This document shows positions 27,010-39,800 of a DNA stretch of 64,000 nt, piece by piece. This DNA is from Torreya grandis. Lineage: Eukaryota > Streptophyta > Pinopsida > Cupressales > Taxaceae. The translations under genes were made by a program, and so were the position numbers. The notes under the pieces are model-generated. The model searched no databases and was not told where the DNA came from. It was given only the letters and a program-made list of their open reading frames with translations. The stretch is taken from contig JARHVA010008353.1 of NCBI GenBank assembly GCA_037957365.1, positions 62,001 through 126,000 of the forward strand, given 5' to 3'. Within the stretch, counting starts at the first letter, position 1. Every line of letters starts with the position of its first letter.

Positions 27010-27500
27010 TTAGGATTGGTTCAGTGCCTTGGTTCAAACAAAAATCTCCATCGGCAAGCATCAACAATAGGTTCAATGCATTTGGTTCAATAGTTGGTTC
27101 AATGTCAAATGGTTTGTAGTTGGTTCAAGGCTTTATTTGAACCATTGAACCAAAACTTGGTTCAACAGTTGGTTCAACGTCTTTTGGTTCAATGGTTAGT
27201 TCATCGCTTTAGTTCAAACAAATGAACCATCGGCTTGAACCATTTTGGTTCAAAGCCTTGGTTCAACAAAGAGGCTCAAAGCCTTGGTTCAACAAAGAGG
27301 TTCAACATCTTATGGTTTAATGGAGTAGTTCATCGACTTGGTTCATTCAATTGAACCATCTGCTTAAACCAATTTGGTTTAAAGCCTTGGTTCAATGAAG
27401 AGGTTCAAAGCCTTGGTTCAACATTTGGTTCAACCAAGCAGTTCAATGCCTTAGTTCAATAGAGTGGTTCAATAGCTTATTTCAAAGGAGTGATCTAATG
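27010..27500 (+). repeat. ttggttcaa array, about 490 bp
   Basis: The word ggttcaa, or its complement ttgaacc, recurs more than 25 times at about 12-30 bp spacing, often as 'aaagccttggttcaacaaag'. Both orientations occur next to each other, so many hairpins are possible. No ORF is supported. Confidence 0.85.
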
Positions 27501-27527
27501 TAAAAGTTTAAAGAGCCTCCCGAAGGA

Positions 27528-27552
27528 CAAGTGCCCTTGTAGAGGGCACTTG
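27528..27552 (+). other. Perfect 9-bp-stem hairpin
   Basis: caagtgccc, a 7-base loop, then gggcacttg. Further ccgaagg/ccttcgg words surround it. Confidence 0.8.
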
Positions 27553-29064
27553 GTCGACAAAAACACCCTTCGGAAGGGTCATTTTCAAAGAAGGCCACAA
27601 AGGTAAATTCCTTCAAAAAAATTGTTTAAGGTAGACAGTCATAATTCTTTTGGACTTTTGTTTGAAGGAATTCCTTTAGACAAAAATCCCAAAAGAATTT
27701 GGAGAAGCTGCGGGTAGAAAGCCCAAAGAAACTAAGGCAAAATTGATAGGAACATTTTCCATGGATTTTTTGTACATGAGAAATTTCTACAGACTTTTTG
27801 TCCACAAGAATTTGTTCAGGGAAAATGCCCACAGGAAACCCCCGAAAGGCCACCGAAGGACGCTGAAGGGAAGGTGCCCTTACAGGGGACTCCCGGCTAC
27901 CAAATAGAATGATACTTCCTCGAAGCTGAAGGGTCACCTTCCCTTCAAGAAGATGTAAAACAAGAAGCCCGAAGGTCATTCAAAGATCATTTATTAAGGC
28001 TCAAAAGGGAAGTTCCTGTCTATAAAAGTGCCAAATAGAAAAGTCGAAGGACCAAGGGGTGACGCACCCGAAGACATCAAATTCAAGTGACGAGCATACG
28101 AACGTCAATTTTAAAGATCATAAAATAGCCATTGATCCTTTGAATCTATAGACTTGAATGCATTCATAGACTTCAAGGCTAAGACCAGTAGAAAGTGAGG
28201 AAGGAATAGAACAACAAATTGAATCTATGACCCGATTCAATTAACTAGAAAAAGAGGAATGATGAAGGTAGGATCATATCGCCAGGTGGACATTGAAAGT
28301 TGCAAACTTTCAATAAGCATGACTTGTTTCTCTACATTGATAAAATCAAATGGGTAAATGCCCCTAAGTTCTAGCCTATCTTCTTAATATATTCTAATGC
28401 AACATGATGTGTTACTATTCTCAAGTCCTTCTTGAAGTGGCTATATAAGGGACTCTCTTGTTATTGTAAAAAGGATCTCTTTTTTGACAATCAAAACGAA
28501 ACACTGCCCAAATTGAAAGACACTTTTGAGACTTTGAGCTCAGTTTGTTTATCATATTTTGTTATTGGAATATGAAAGCAAGTGGTTTTTCAAACTTTGT
28601 GTTGTAATATCTTTGTTGTTGAGGAAACTGTTCTTATGTCTTTTTCCTTAATATATTTTTTGTTCCTTTAATTCAACAAGTAGAATTAGTGACAACAGTC
28701 AGGAAGGTGTCCTAAAGAGTCAAGTGTGGAGAGACTTTGTGCCCCCATAATTTCCTTTAATGTGTTTTCTTTTCATTTCTGTGTAAATGACCTTGGGGCA
28801 ACTTTGTGCCCTCATTGTCCTTCGTATCTTACTCTTGAGCAATCCATGTGAAGACTTTGTGTTGCATCTCGATTTGTTGGTTATTATATCCTTTGCTACA
28901 TTTTGTTGTTACTACCAGGAGTATTCTTCTGGTTTGTTGAATAGTACTTCTGAAAGAAGAGGAGTGTTGTCTATCATTTCCCTTGAGTTTTTCCTTTGAT
29001 TTGCATGTATCATCTCTGAAGAAAGAGAAATGGATGGTTTGTCCTACCCTTGAGTATTATTTTC

Positions 29065-29086
29065 TATATATATATATATATATATA
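29065..29086 (+). repeat. (TA)11 microsatellite
   Basis: Twenty-two bases of perfect TA repeat. Confidence 0.95.
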
Positions 29087-29909
29087 ACACATACCTACAG
29101 GGAACCTCCCTTTGATGAGAGGAGAGATCAATATCCTTCTGATGTGGTAAACCTACACATTTGGATGACTCATCTTCCTACTTTGGCTGATCAGACCTAT
29201 TTTGTTTATCAGTACTTTGATCGACAAAATATTCAACCAACAATATCCATGTCATCTTCTTCAAAATCACCACAACTGAATGATTATCTTTATACTCTTT
29301 CCTATCCTTTTTCATAAGGACTTATTATTTTCTCATTTTATTTCCTTGCATTTGATAAAATATGGGATTTTTTACATCATCTACATCCATCTGGATTATA
29401 TCTAGCTACTCAAGTGGTATATCCTCTTGTCCACTTCCCTTTCTATCTGCATATCATGCTCCATATGTTTATTAACATTACCAGCTTAATCACTTGATGG
29501 ATATGATTTACCTTCTATAATCTACACTTGACATTGGCCCATGCCTATTGTAATATTTTCTACACCCTGACAAATTTCATTCTACTTTGTTCTTGCTTCT
29601 CTAACTTGTTTATAATAATAGTACTGTCACTTACATCATCACTCTCACAAAGAATATTAATTAGCTACTCTTTCTCTTTCTCTTTTAAATACATATCACC
29701 AAAGAATCTATGGAGATGAAAGACAATTCAATGATTATCTCCCCTTGAATTCATTCTTATTATGAGCTTAGTGATACCTCATGTATGGAATGTAATTTTC
29801 ACAAGCATAGGTCTCTCCTTATTTTCTTATTCCCACTTATTTTTCCATACTTTTGAAGTTTCTTCCTTTTGTTTATTCATGGCTTCCACTTTCTTATTCT
29901 GCCTAAGAG

Positions 29910-31860
29910 GTTTCATAAAACCACTTCTATAAAAGCATGATGTATGTCCAAAGTTTTTACACTTATAACATTTAACATTGTAATATTCTAAAGGATAAAA
30001 TGGATTTAGTTTGTATTTGAAGACCCATAAGAAATTATTTTATTGTTCCATACAAAATCATTTCTTGCTCATGCCTTACAATCTCTTGCTTTTTGACCTA
30101 GTCACTAAAACTTAGTCATATGCATCTGCCTTGGAGGAAATGATCTTCTAAATGTATTTTTGTCCATGTTGTCTTCATGAAGAATAATGGTTTTATGAGG
30201 AATTCCATTTTATTTCTTCTTGTTGATAGGACTTTTGAGAGGGATTTTTAAGGCTTCAGCATAACTCTTTGGTTTTTATTCATTTGAATTCTTTGGTGCC
30301 TCATTGGAGTCTTATTTATTTGCCATCTTTTTTTCCTTATATCTAATATTGGTGTTTATAAATGGTGACCCCTGTCCATTTCTAATATCATTCAAAATAT
30401 TAGTACTCTTATCAAACTTAAGACTCCTATTTATCTTATCCATCATTTTCTCTAGTTCCTTCCTCAAGGAAACAATTTTGGACTCTAGCCTCTCATAATT
30501 TTCTTCTTTTGTATTCAATTGAATTCTCACCTCTTTTTCTATCCTTTTTGCCTCCTCTAGTTGAAATTTAAGGTTGATCATAATATTTTTTGATTCCTCA
30601 GCACTTTGTGACATTTTGATTTTTAAAACACAATCCTCTTATTCATATTTTTAAAGTTGTAATTTTCATTTTATATTATTTTTATTAATATTATTGATCA
30701 TGCTTAAGGAAAAAATTATTTATCCTTTAATATCCACTTCTCTTTAATTTTCATCATATTCTTATTCTTCTAAATCCATCTCTTCTTTTCCTTCACTCAC
30801 AAAGTTGTCTTCATTTTCCATCAAATCACTTTTTATTCATATTACCATGAATAAAGTTTCTTCTCTATCAGTGTCTGATATTCTCTCATCACTCTCCTCA
30901 ATTGAGCTACTATCCTTTTTATAATATAGCCTTTTCTTATGCTTACCAAAAAATTTCTTATATTCATTTTTTGAATCATTTATTGTATTGAGGTTTGATA
31001 TCCTACTTATTCCTTTCCTCATTATGATTTTATTCATCATCACTATCATCCTTATGTGGACATTTATCAACAAAATTTCCTATTTTACCACAATTGAAAG
31101 GTAGATTACCTTTGTATTTTATGGATCCATTTTTTAGATTTATGATAAATAGGGCCTAATTCTCATCTTATACATTACTAGTGTCATTACTTAATTTAGA
31201 ATATCTATTTTTCCTTTTCTTTGAAGCTTTGAAGCCTACTTCCCTTTTTTATGGCTTTTCTTTTCCATTTCTCATTTCATAAGCTATGAGTATCCCATGA
31301 ATCTCATCCATTATAAATATGTTTATATCTTTTATATCTTTAATATAAAGATCTTTTACATTAAATCTTAAGGGTAGAGACCTTAGTACCTTTTGATCTA
31401 TTACATATTCTTCAAATTTTTCACCAAGCCCCTTGATAGTGTTAACAATCTCATCCATGTGAAGTAGATAGGCTGCAATGTTTTCTTCCTCTTTCATTTT
31501 TAAAATTTTGAATTGTTTTCCATGTGTTTGAATATTATCTTTCTTTACCTCTTCATAACCCTCATAAATGGTCTAAATTTTATCCCAGATGTCTTTATCC
31601 CAAATTGTAATGCATTACTTTGGCAAATTTTGATTTTGATAAGCCACACAAAATTTCATTCATAGATTTTTCATTATTTTCACTTGCCTTCTTTCTTATT
31701 GTATCCATTGGTGGAGTTTGTGATGTAATATATCTAGTTACTAATGTTTATCATATATCAAATCCAAGAGCCATAAGGTAATTTTTCATCCTTATGCTCT
31801 AGGAGGCATAGTTCATTTCATAGAACAATGGACCCCTATTTTAGAAAATTGTTCTTGATC
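29910..31860 (-). pseudogene. Gag relic of the SIRE-like copia
   Basis: On the minus strand, from right to left: 'YLMALGFDI' and 'TPPMDTIRKKASENNEKSMN' (about 31770-31660), then the UBN2-type core with 'EENIAAYLLHMDEIVNTIKG' and 'VLRSLPLRF' (31249-31497). A knuckle-like 'NLPFNCGKIGNFVDKCPHKD' lies near 31110-31055. A charged coiled coil with 'FQLEEAKRIEKEVRIQL' and 'ESKIVSLRKELEK' spans 30312-30614. A second CCHC-like 'CYKCKNFGHTSC' is near 29940-29975. Frame shifts and stops break it into pieces. This layout of UBN2, fingers and coiled coil is typical of the long gag of SIRE/Maximus elements. Confidence 0.85.
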
Positions 31861-31920
31861 GAAAATGTGTGCCCTTCAAATCTACCTTCTAGTGGTTAGA
31901 CTATTTCTAAAGGAATCCAC

Positions 31921-31932
31921 TCTGATACCAAT
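31921..31932 (-). other. Primer-binding site (initiator tRNA-Met) of the SIRE-like copia
   Basis: Minus strand attggtatcaga adjoins the right (5') LTR. Confidence 0.9.
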
Positions 31933-32762
31933 TTTTTAGCACAAGATTATACTGAAAGGGGGTGTGAATTAGTATAAGGTAATGTTTTACTTTTTCAAAT
32001 TGATAATCACAATAATATTAATCATACAACATCAACAATTAAGAACACAAGAAGGATGTGGAAACCCTTTCGATAGAAAACCACGAAGAAAAGGAATACT
32101 TGAATCTACTATCCAAATCTAGCCACAAATAAAATTCTTATTAAAAAAATTTTAGGCACTAACCTACTAGAGACACCAATCCCCATCACTAAAAAATTTG
32201 TAGTCACCAACCTACTGGAGACACCAATCCCCACTACTCAGCACCAACTTATCAAGAGACACCAGTCTCTTCTTTTTGAGGCATTGACCTCTAAAGAAAC
32301 AATATTCCACCTTACTATTATTATTTCATCAACTAATGATGTCAAATTTAATTTCCTATTTTTCTTCTCCATAAAAATCTACTAATGCTTGAATGATAGA
32401 AAAATTTAATTCCATTATTCAAATCTACATGTGTTTATATGATATATCTTTTTATTCTCCACACACTTAATTCCTTATATTCTTTATTAATCTTCACATA
32501 TCTCACAATTCAACTTCCATATATTTCTCAACCTTCTATCTACCTTATTTAGCCTTCAAAGGCTCTTCACAAAGGAGGTGTCCCATCCAAGAGGCATATC
32601 TTCACCAAAATATGTGACCATTGAAATTTTAATCAACTTTTCCATTGGCATTTCCATGTAAATTTCCATCAACAATTCTATCAACATTTCTATCGACATT
32701 TTTGTCGGCATTCTATTGACATTAATTACAATTCCTTTAACAACAATGACAATATTCTAATA
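31933..32762 (-). repeat. 5' LTR of the SIRE-like copia
   Basis: 830 bp, colinear with 25614-26453. Both terminal dinucleotides have decayed (TG to TT at the left, CA to TA at the right), but primer site and target duplication fix the ends. Confidence 0.85.
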
Positions 32763-32870
32763 AGTATTTGAAGTAATCTCACCTCCAATTATAGAACACA
32801 CCATTCTCATTTATTGTTAATAAGAGTATAAAAGTATGCTAGTGGACTCATTAAGTCCTACAGTTTGAGC

Positions 32871-32886
32871 CCTAACTCTGATACCA
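32871..32886 (-). other. Primer-binding site of the older host gypsy
   Basis: Minus strand tggtatcagagttagg lies three bases from an LTR end TGTTATAACCCC (plus 32890 onward). This is the usual Met-type site of chromovirus-like gypsy elements and matches the gag relic at 24770-25345 in orientation. Confidence 0.75.
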
Positions 32887-32889
32887 CAA

Positions 32890-33834
32890 TGTTATAACCC
32901 CATTGGGTTTAACCAAAATTAGTTATTTTTAAATCAAATTAATTCACTAATCCAAACCAAATTAATCTCAACTAAATTTTTGATACTTGATCTTTAACTA
33001 ATAGCATCTTAAATTCATACATTTGGTTTGATTTATTTATTTAATGATCAATTAACAACAAAAAGTTAAATTACATAGCCAACTCATTACAAATTATAAA
33101 TCTATAGTATATTATCTTAGCCAACTACTAAAAATTTACATTATAAATTATACAATAAGAGTTTCCAACTATTAAATGATGAAATGTAATAATAGTGTAA
33201 TAATATAATGTTATACATCAAAGTGTGAATATATGTTTATACAATGCTCCACAGAACAAACAAGTATCCACAAACTTGCCAATATACAATATGTAGTCAT
33301 GATTAAAAGTATCTATTAGTTGACTGATAAAGGAGAGGGAGAGCATCTTTAAATTGATTGTACACACAAAACATATACCATATATCCCCCACACAATCTC
33401 CTAATTAGGGAATGGCCCTCCTTTCATGTGAGTAGATGATAATGATACAGGTATCAAGAAGTCAACTAGAACCCATGTTTTATAAGATAACTATTGCATG
33501 TAGCATATCATAGATAATTTTGTTATAACATGATATTGTGTATACATGAACTTAAATCAAATAGATGAAATGATAACATTTAACTATAAACATTACATTG
33601 TCCAAAGTTTTCATATAATTTAAATATCACTTAGATCAATCATATTCACACACAACTCAATTATAATTCATTTATTATGTGTATTATTGACTCTAAGTAA
33701 GTGTGTGAAATCATTCTCACATAATTACTTTCTTAGTGTCATTAATATGATAATTCACTAATTAAATCATATATAGCAATCCATTATTTTCCATATAGAT
33801 CTATATGCTAATACCATAATATTTATATATAAAC
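32890..33834 (-). repeat. Partial LTR of the older host gypsy, split by the giant-LTR element
   Basis: It starts TGTTATAACCCC next to the primer site. The giant element interrupts it at 33835, with target duplication taaac/taaag. The rest of this LTR should resume at 57398 and run for some tens to hundreds of bases; I could not place its far end. No ORF. Confidence 0.6.
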
Positions 33835-36800
33835 TGTTGGTTCCCAGTTGTATACCCCTAACATTTAACCTTGCATTCTTGAGAAGAATAAATTGAAATT
33901 AGAAACCACTAAATATGTTGTTATGTCCAAGGAAGGGTTTAACATTGAAAGATGACTGAATGAAGTAAATGACTGGGATTCACCTACAAAGGGTATGGTT
34001 AATTCCCTACTACTTTTGGCTCTACCTGAACCAAGGTGAGAGAACCTACTGAAGTAGCTTGATCACATGAAGGAGTTTAATACTTCAATCTTCATGAGGA
34101 TCATGGGTACAAAAATGGAAATATGACCAAATCATAACCAAACTTATACACTTTACCCATGGAGAGTTATCACATAAAATGCACAAATGATTTATGTCAT
34201 ACACAAGCAACTAAATACAAATGATGAGATGACTACAATTTCTATTTTGTAAAATATTTGACAATAGGGGTAAAATTTAAAAAAATGTAGTGCTAGGATT
34301 TTGAGCACAAACTACAAGCACATTTCAAGTACACAAGATCTCATGTGTCTAAAAATAAAATAACACTTATGATATGCAATTGACATATTATCTATAAGTT
34401 TAAAATAGAATGAAACCATATTTGTTTGAATGATAGATAAAAATCTAGATGGCTAGTAAGTGAGCACGAAGGAGTTCTAAAGATAGCTATACTACCTTCA
34501 TTAATAAATATTATTTAGTTTAAAAATTGGTAAAAATAAAATCATGCACAAATGGTTCTCAAAAGATTGTAATCAATACTACAAATTGCCTTTCAATAAC
34601 TCCCTCTAGCTGAATTCATGAGCCTAGGACTACAATTATGAAGGCTATCAAAGCTATATTTTCAAATCTCAAACTAGAAAGGATTTTATATTTTAATTAC
34701 AAACCCTAGATGACTACCATGAAGAAGAATACATCAGATAACCAATCTATCAAACATGTAAGATAGAAAATTGTATTTCAACAATAAGAAGGAATGATAA
34801 ACCATGATATATTTCATTTAACAACTGAATAAAAATTGAATACAATATGCCTTGAAAATTATATAATAGAGAATTATGTGAAATAATTTTATGACAAGGG
34901 AAATAACTTGAATGTTATCAGAGCTTGCCAATGATTTTATAATATAAATTAATTTGGCATTATAAAATCACACAAGGAGGACTCTCTAAGATATATCTTC
35001 AAACTCAAAAATTTAATAGACCCTTATAAAGGGACATACTCCCTTTACTTATAAAATTATATCTATGCCTAACATATTCTTGAAAATGTTCCAACTAGAA
35101 AATTCTTTCACAGGCCTAGAATTTGTTCAATGGTGTAACAAATATGATTCCTTAGATTATGCTCATTCTTGTGTGATGATGATAAACATGATACTCCACT
35201 ATAATGGAATATTTCATTTATATACATGGATATCATTCTTATAAGTGACAAAGCAAACCTTCGTCCACTTGCACAACAAAAAAATATGTCCCTTTCTCAA
35301 ATAAAACAAAAAAATAAAACAACTTCGAAAGGGACGTGCCACTAATGAGCAAGGTATAATGGTTTCCCAATGGGAAATGAGAAAAGAGGAAATAGAAAAG
35401 AGAGAGAGAAAAAGAATGAAGGGAGGAATGACATAACACCACATTAGAAGAAATAGAAATATTTGGTCATGTCATAGAATCAACGTTGATGATCGAGTCC
35501 TTTCCCAACCTATTTTTATATGTAGTATACCCTTCAATTATGGTGGAAATAAGCCTTTGTTATGGTCCTACTTGGTGTTTGAATTTGGCACTATATTACT
35601 CAAGATAACTCATGACCTTTTGGAACATTACCTGATTTTTCCTAACTAATTCTTTTAACTAGTCATAAGAGTTTTCAAGTGACACTAGCTCTCTAGTATT
35701 CTAGATATCAAAGGCTTTATGAGGTGCATAAATGAGGATTTTCAAGGAAATATCTAATGCCTCCTATATCATGTCACATGCACCATAAAGGTTCACCATC
35801 TACCTCAAGTCAGCTTCAATCTCCTTCTCTACATTTGAGAGAGATTGATTTTCTCCCTTTGAATCAAAACCACCCTACTTAAGCACCACCCACCAATGCT
35901 TACTTGCTAGTTGATATTATCTGGGCTGATTGTAATCATCTAAGGAGATGATCTTTTTTCTATTAAAGTGTTAATGCCCATATTACAAATGTCATTTAAC
36001 TTTGCCCTAATTTTCACCCAATTCTTGATGTCTGTATCATAAATGAACATCTAGAAATCATATTCTCTTTATTTATCTAGTATGCCATCTAAACATTCTA
36101 GCATTAAGTGGATTAATTCTTTGGCTCAGGTGACCAAATCCTTTTTCCAATGTTCTATGGCCCAGCCTCTAGTTTTCAAGTCCTCATTATGGCCAAAATT
36201 AGGTGCACCTTAGGAAAGTATAGGAGAATTTGAGGCCTTGCTCATATTTGGTGTTACTACCTAGGGCTCACTCAGTAGATTTTGCAAGTACTAGATCATG
36301 GATTGGTTTTATGCCTTCATCTCCTCCATTAAATTTGTATCTTTATCCATTAGGTGCAACACCATGCTTGATAGGACTTATGATCTATGCTTTATTTAAT
36401 TCCTTGATGGCTCCCCCAAATCATATCTATACATTACATAGATCTCAAGGGGAATATCCCTTTATGTAGCTCTTGGTAGAGGAATAGTTATTTCCTATGT
36501 TCTTTCATTTATCTCATTGAAATTGGTTTGTGAGTGCATTTTGGATTTCTTAGGGGGCTTGGCCTTGTATGCTTGAGTGATCATAATTACATCTATATCC
36601 CCCATTTTTCTCATGAAGTCCCATTTATCCTTAATTTATTATTTGATCCAAAGAAGGGGTCTAGTCTAGAATCCCATTGGAGCCATGGATCTTGATGTTG
36701 GTTGTAATTCATTGAATGGTGGTGTCACCATCATATTGGTTAAGGGGAGTGTCATTGGAGGAAGCTGAGAGCCTAACATAATCTACTTGGCCTCCTCATT

Positions 36801-39800
36801 ACTTTTTGACCTTGTATGCTTTTCATCAACTCCTCACTCCCTTTTTTCTCTTGGATCTATCTACTCTAGGAATTAAAAACTTACCCTAACCTATTGGGAT
36901 TCCAAGAGCAATTTATCTAGGGAACTTCTCTATTCTACACATTGAGTAGAAGGCTCCATAACCAGTTTATCCTAGAATTTTGGTTGACAAACTTGGATGA
37001 AAGAATATATGGTGTCCTCCTTGCCACCTTGGGCAACTCTTCACCGGTCATAGCTTCAACATCTTGAGGTATTACCTTCAAAGACTCCTATTTTAACAAT
37101 TTTATCCAATTAATCCACTTCTTTATTTATTTTTGGAGGGGTAGGGGTACCCATTTATAGGCTTGATCCCCTACCTTCCCCAATATCAACGTATCCCTCT
37201 GGTTCTAAGATTGATTCCGTTAGAGGGGGAATAACCTATGGTGTTACTTCGATAGACACAGTAACATCCATTTTTTCCTCTTTTTGTACTCCCACCTTTT
37301 CATTACTAGTGGGGCTTGATCATTATGCATCAGCTCCTTCCTAATTTCTTCCCCAAATTCTTATACATTCCTAATTTCATCACCCTTATCTTGGCTCTGT
37401 GGTTGGGTGATAACATTTTACATAAATTTCTTCATGTTTGAGGAGATAATTTATTTTTCTTGGGGAGCTTAAACTTGTGTAGCTACCTCAATTCTAACCT
37501 ACAACACATAATCAAAGGATAAAGGATCATTTGAATCCAAAACATCTTCCTAATCATCTTTGCCTTCCACCCTTGAGGGTCCTAACTTCTTGAACAATCC
37601 CATGACTATAGGTTTCACCAGGGTCTATGGTCTTTCCCTCAGAGTTCTATTTTTAGTCTTCACCTAGGGAGAAGTGAAAGACTTTTATTTCTTCATTACC
37701 TCCATGATCAACCTTCCCTCATTTGAATCCTCTTCATCACTCATATCCCTTAACCTCTAGGAATATGAGGACTTATCTTCTTGTGGCTTCATATAGGTTT
37801 TCTTTGGGGGTAGGTCATTGAACATTAACTCTTTTATTTTTGGGGGCTCCCCGCCAAAGGCTATAATGGTTTCTTGGTTCTCTTAGGCCTTCGCTACTCT
37901 AATTATTCCACTCCTCCTCTTTTCCTCATGTAAGTCTTTTGGGAATGATTGGTTGTTAGTTTTTTTGTAGGTGGGGAAAATGGGGCAAAAACTTAAATAT
38001 CTAGCATTGTGGGAGTTCCCTTAGTTGTGATGGATATGGGAGTGACACTGGCTAGTTGCACCTCTCCTATGATTATTTTATCCTAGTTCTTTGTTAGACT
38101 TGTCAACTTTGAAAATGACATCCTTGTTTTGGATTGGGTGGTCATTATTGATTCTACATAAATATTTTTAGAGAATTTTATATCACTCACCTTTCACTTC
38201 CCCTTGCCTCTTGTTGTTACTAAAAATACTAGAGCATCACCTGTGTATGTTGGTAAGAATTCTTTGAGTTCTACAACCTGTCAAAGTTCTCAGAGGTTCA
38301 GAATATCATATGTATCTAGGTCAACCCCATGCTCCTTCATCCACATAAATTTACTTCTCATAATAGGAAAATCCCTCCATTCAATGGAGTCATTTTCCTT
38401 GGCAGTTAAATCTAACTATGGTATAGGTTGTGTTTTAATAGTCTTTTCTATATATATTGATGCCATTGTCATCTTGTCATCTGCCATGTATTTGGAGATG
38501 GGGAAAAAAATTTAGGTGAGTACTTCTTACATAGTGAGTCTCATGTAGTCTATTTTTTTGACCTCCTCCTTAGTGGTGTAGTTAGATTAGATATCTTCAA
38601 AGTATAATTGGTGTAAGATTACACCAGTTGTAGTATTTATCAACCATATTATATAATATTTAGGTCTGGGAAACATTTTTTCAATCTTGTAGATGTGAAT
38701 TTCCTACTCTAATACCTTTAATTTAGCTAGAGAAAGACATGTGTAATATCTCATTTCCACTAGGAACTTGAAAAGATTGTTTATTTTCTTGGACGCAATC
38801 ATTTCATGTAAGTACACCATTTATTTGCATAATTTCATGACAAAAAAAATTTCATCCACATAATTTAGCAATTTATGAGGGGCCCCTAAGTAGCCACTCA
38901 CCCTAATGTCTGTGAATTTTCTAAATTGAATATATGAAGTGTCAGATCTATGAATTATCTCTTGAGCTACCTTGGTCATTCTATTTAGACTTATCAAAGG
39001 GAAGAAAATGCTCATCATAGCATTGAATAAATAATTGTATAATTTATAATAGTTTCTCTTGAAACCCTATAAAGTGACCTCTGGGTAAATCTCATATATC
39101 CTTAATCCTAAAAGATTCTTGGTAAGACTTGGGAAATTCATATTGTGCATGAAGCTATACATCAAATAGGAAGACATATAAAAAGTACCCATGATTTTTT
39201 CCTTCAAGAAGATTGTACTATGTAGTTGCATCATTGGTTGTGTAATTTATTACTCAAGATATTTTCCTAGTCCAACTTATTTTTCCCTTTCAACACACAG
39301 ATGAGGACTAAAAACATCCATGGTTCAAACTTTTTTGTGGTGGGTACTCCATAGACCCTGACAGCTATGATGATAATATACTAAGGAAACTCATTGAATT
39401 CTATCAATTTTAGTTTTATTGACAATTAGGAAACCTTTTTGCCTCTTATTTACAATCCAACAATAATTCACAATGTCCCATAGCATACTATCATGTGTCT
39501 CTACATATTACTAGCACTCCTCCATGGTAAGCATGATACTATCAAGCAAGGGAGGGATTCTAAGCATAGCATTGAGGGCCCTAGGTGTGAATGAGCATAC
39601 AACTGATTAACTCCCATCCACAATATTCCTAACATCTAGGTGATAAACTTGGGCACATGTAATAAATAGCTCAAGATATGAGGCAACTAAAGGGAATTCT
39701 ATCACAAGGACCATGTAACTCATCCTGAGGTTGGTGATAACTGAGAGAGGATTTGGCCACTGTAAAACATGTAATAAAGCTATGAAATCTAACCCTTGAA

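Larger units (their letters stand above)
27500..29900. other. Foreign-looking block inside the SIRE-like copia, no gene recognised
   Basis: The part 27510-28120 is clearly richer in G+C than its neighbours. TATA-like boxes occur at about 28022-28030 (tctataaaag) and 28441-28450 (ctatataagg). A (TA)11 run is at 29065-29086. This looks like the LTR or regulatory part of another element, but I found neither its ends nor a repeat copy in the window. No copia pol motif was seen in 26530-29900. Confidence 0.45.
25614..32762 (-). mobile_element. SIRE/Maximus-like Ty1/copia retrotransposon
   Basis: Two LTRs (25614-26453, 31933-32762) in direct orientation enclose a minus-strand interior. An initiator-Met primer site adjoins the right LTR and a polypurine tract adjoins the left LTR. 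A perfect 5-bp target duplication, agtat, is at 25609-25613 and 32763-32767. A gag with a long coiled coil and a CCHC knuckle is present (29910-31860). Little or no pol was recognised; the space where it should be contains foreign-looking DNA. The lineage call rests on the gag and on repeated purine tracts near the 3' end. Confidence 0.85.

Noticed and set aside
27626..27979. 117-codon minus-strand frame in the G+C-richer block
   Set aside because: No domain, no second copy, and it spans the hairpin-rich regulatory-looking part. Kept only as part of the unassigned block.
28430..28470. Host gene promoter at the ctatataagg box
   Set aside because: No supported coding sequence follows. The setting inside a copia element favours an LTR or captured fragment.
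35214..35444. Hydrophobic minus-strand frames just after the LTR-borne ORF, with a similar frame at 49683-49895
   Set aside because: They are alike in both places only because both are LTR copies. They follow the stop codon, are T-rich, and I see no independent sign of coding. A small membrane protein is possible but unsupported.
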